NCBI RefSeq assembly: GCF_003732275.1
Contig: NZ_MOBM01000038.1
Span: 558,001-622,000 of the forward strand
Source of the DNA: Pseudomonas frederiksbergensis
GTDB taxonomy: Bacteria; Pseudomonadota; Gammaproteobacteria; Pseudomonadales; Pseudomonadaceae
Direction of reading: 5' to 3'
Length of the DNA stretch: 64,000 nucleotides
The notes under the pieces were generated by a model. That model was given only the letters and a program-made list of their open reading frames with translations, did not search any database and was not told where the DNA came from. Position numbers and translations under genes: made by a program. Shown here piece by piece: positions 62,886-64,000 of the stretch (positions are counted from its first letter, which is position 1; each line of letters begins with the position of its first letter).

Positions 62886-63122
62886 TCAATCGTCGTCGCG
62901 GTCGTCATGGTCCCGATCGCGGTAACGACGGCGATCATCACGACGGTCGTAATCCCGGTCATACCCTCGATCATCACGTTGGTCATACCCTCGGTCATGG
63001 TCGCGACGGTATTCACGGCGGTGATCCCGATCATACCTGTCGTCATCTTCCCAGTGAGGAAAGCAGCCTCCCAGCAGGAGGGTACTTGCAATGGCCAGGG
63101 TCATTATCGCGGTGCGCTTCAT
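62886..63122 (-). CDS. Small lipoprotein with an Arg/Asp repeat tail
   Basis: A 78-residue lipoprotein: signal RTAIMTLAIASTLLLGGC with lipobox LGGC, then HWEDDDRYDRDHRREYRRDH and further D/R/Y-rich repeats to the end. Repeated RDxRDYDR-like words suggest slippage-prone tandem repeats. The tail is strongly charged and likely unfolded, perhaps binding metal or cell wall. It overlaps no other gene. Function unknown. Confidence 0.8.
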   Translation of the reverse strand: MKRTAIMTLAIASTLLLGGCFPHWEDDDRYDRDHRREYRRDHDRGYDQRDDRGYDRDYDRRDDRRRYRDRDHDDRDDD

Positions 63123-63246
63123 TTAAACGTCCTAAAAGGTCAGAGCTACGGGGATGAGGTGACGCTGCCCGCGAATTCAATCGCAGTGCGTTCAAACCCA
63201 TAGCTACGACCTTCCAGCCGATCAATGATTCAGTTATCGCCGGGTC

Positions 63247-63483
63247 TTACAGCGTTCTTTGACTGTTACCGATGGTTTTGGCTTTTTCGATGGCCCAGTC
63301 CAGTGCGGCCTCCATGTCCAGCAGATGCGGCGACGGATGGTTGTCCTCAACGATGGCCGAGCCGTCCGGCCAGTAAACACCGATGAACATCCCCAGCGAA
63401 CCGTCTCTCAATATCTCGGCCTTAACCTTGATCGTGCATCCGTTCGATAGCGTTTCCGAGTGGATCATATGGCGCTCAGTCAT
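63247..63483 (-). CDS. Small hypothetical protein
   Basis: A 78-residue cytoplasmic protein beginning MTERHMIHSETLSNGCTIKV with no signal peptide. It has a beta-rich core (AEILRDGSLGMFIGVYWPDG) and a C-terminal helix (LLDMEAALDWAIEKAK). GGGAGGAA lies ahead of the ATG at 63483. Family not recognised. Confidence 0.75.
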   Translation of the reverse strand: MTERHMIHSETLSNGCTIKVKAEILRDGSLGMFIGVYWPDGSAIVEDNHPSPHLLDMEAALDWAIEKAKTIGNSQRTL

Positions 63484-63544
63484 GACTGCATTCCTCCCGT
63501 CGTAGCTATCAGCGTAACCCATGCAGCGCTGACCGCGATGACGC

Positions 63545-64000
63545 TCAAGCGTCCACCTGCACCACCTCGATCCCCAGTTTCTGATAATCCTCGATATTGC
63601 CCGAGGCCACGTGACGTTCGGTGATCAGGGTATGCACGCGGTTGCAAGGCGCAACAACGAAGGGTTCCACCGCCCCCAGTTTGTCCGCGGTGGTGACGGC
63701 AATCACATGGGAAGCGCTGGCGAGCATCGCCTGCTTCACCGGCACCTCATCGAAATGCAGTGAGCTGAGGCCGACTTCCGGATGAATGGCGCAAACCCCG
63801 GTAAACACCAGGTCGGCCTTGATGCTCTCGATCAGCCGCAGCGCTTCATGGCCGCCGGAAGACATCGTCGCGGGATTGAGCTGACCGCCGGCGACGATCA
63901 CCGTGATGCCTTTGTATTCGGCGAGGGTGATCGCGATCATTGGCGAGGCGGTGATGGCTGTGATGGAGATATCAACGGGCAGCGAGCGTGCGATCTGCAG
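63545..64000 (-). CDS. DeoR-family regulator, C-terminal part, cut by the right edge
   Basis: The visible 151 residues form the sugar-phosphate-sensing domain of a DeoR/GlpR-type regulator: ITVIVAGGQLNPATMSSGGH, IKADLVFTGVCAIHPEVGLS, SLHFDEVPVKQAMLASASHV and ADKLGAVEPFVVAP. The ligand-binding wording SGG and D/E-E-V-K are family-typical. The DNA-binding N-terminus lies outside the window. Its target operon is not visible. Confidence 0.85.
   Translation of the reverse strand: MQIARSLPVDISITAITASPMIAITLAEYKGITVIVAGGQLNPATMSSGGHEALRLIESIKADLVFTGVCAIHPEVGLSSLHFDEVPVKQAMLASASHVIAVTTADKLGAVEPFVVAPCNRVHTLITERHVASGNIEDYQKLGIEVVQVDA

Overview
The window looks like a chromosome segment of a Pseudomonas of the fluorescens group. 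The genes are GC-rich and closely spaced. Intergenic gaps carry paired REP-type repeats of the kind TGTGGGAGCGAGC...GCTCGCTCCCACA, and the gene content (FabV, Kup, ChrA, cyanase, moc-like genes, many LysR regulators) fits that group. No rRNA, tRNA, CRISPR array or complete insertion sequence is visible. Identifications come from reading motifs and remembered family features; no database search was run.

Layout. 1-2.4 kb: a gene start leaving the left edge, a fragment of a serralysin-type protease gene, a LexA-like box and topB. 2.6-7.3 kb: a GNAT enzyme, two small unknown proteins, the cyanate locus (cynR, cynS, beta-carbonic anhydrase) and a BON protein. 7.6-20 kb: ordinary metabolic and transport genes (ProA-like dehydrogenase, DUF3616, glutaminase, DoxX, dienelactone hydrolase, two MFS exporters, DUF1801, a QEGLA-type protein, GrpB-like). 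20-32.5 kb: a signalling block with a FixJ-like regulator, an LRAT-domain protein in AT-richer DNA, a giant Ser/Thr kinase-ATPase-GAF-PAS-histidine kinase split by a frameshift, a LysR regulator, and a receiver-only protein ahead of an NDH-2-like flavoprotein, a metallo-beta-lactamase-fold hydrolase and a Tat-exported alpha/beta hydrolase.

34.8-45.0 kb is the most distinctive region. It resembles the rhizobial rhizopine (moc) genes: a desaturase-like oxygenase (MocD-like), Rieske ferredoxin (MocE-like), ferredoxin reductase (MocF-like) and a TIM-barrel enzyme on one strand; a LacI repressor with a palindromic operator; then a sigma-54 activator diverging from a near-consensus -24/-12 promoter that drives an inositol-dehydrogenase-like gene (MocA-like), a second TIM-barrel enzyme (MocC/Hyi-like) and a sugar/rhizopine-type binding protein (MocB-like). 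No ABC permease or ATPase is present. The likely job is uptake and oxidative demethylation or oxidation of a methylated inositol or inosamine. The exact substrate is an inference.

45.0-52.9 kb is an accessory patchwork. It holds a threonine-rich leader peptide with a complete attenuator fold ahead of an isochorismatase-like gene, a small lipoprotein, a VOC protein, a methyltransferase, a GNAT enzyme, fabV, an integrase remnant with a lost catalytic His, a frameshifted gene, a DUF4124 protein, an AraC/GyrI-like regulator, a 24-residue membrane peptide and three copies of a degenerate dispersed repeat. 53-64 kb returns to ordinary genes: amidase, LysR, old yellow enzyme, Kup, SleB-type hydrolase, CAP-domain protein, ChrA, small envelope proteins, and a DeoR-type regulator cut by the right edge.
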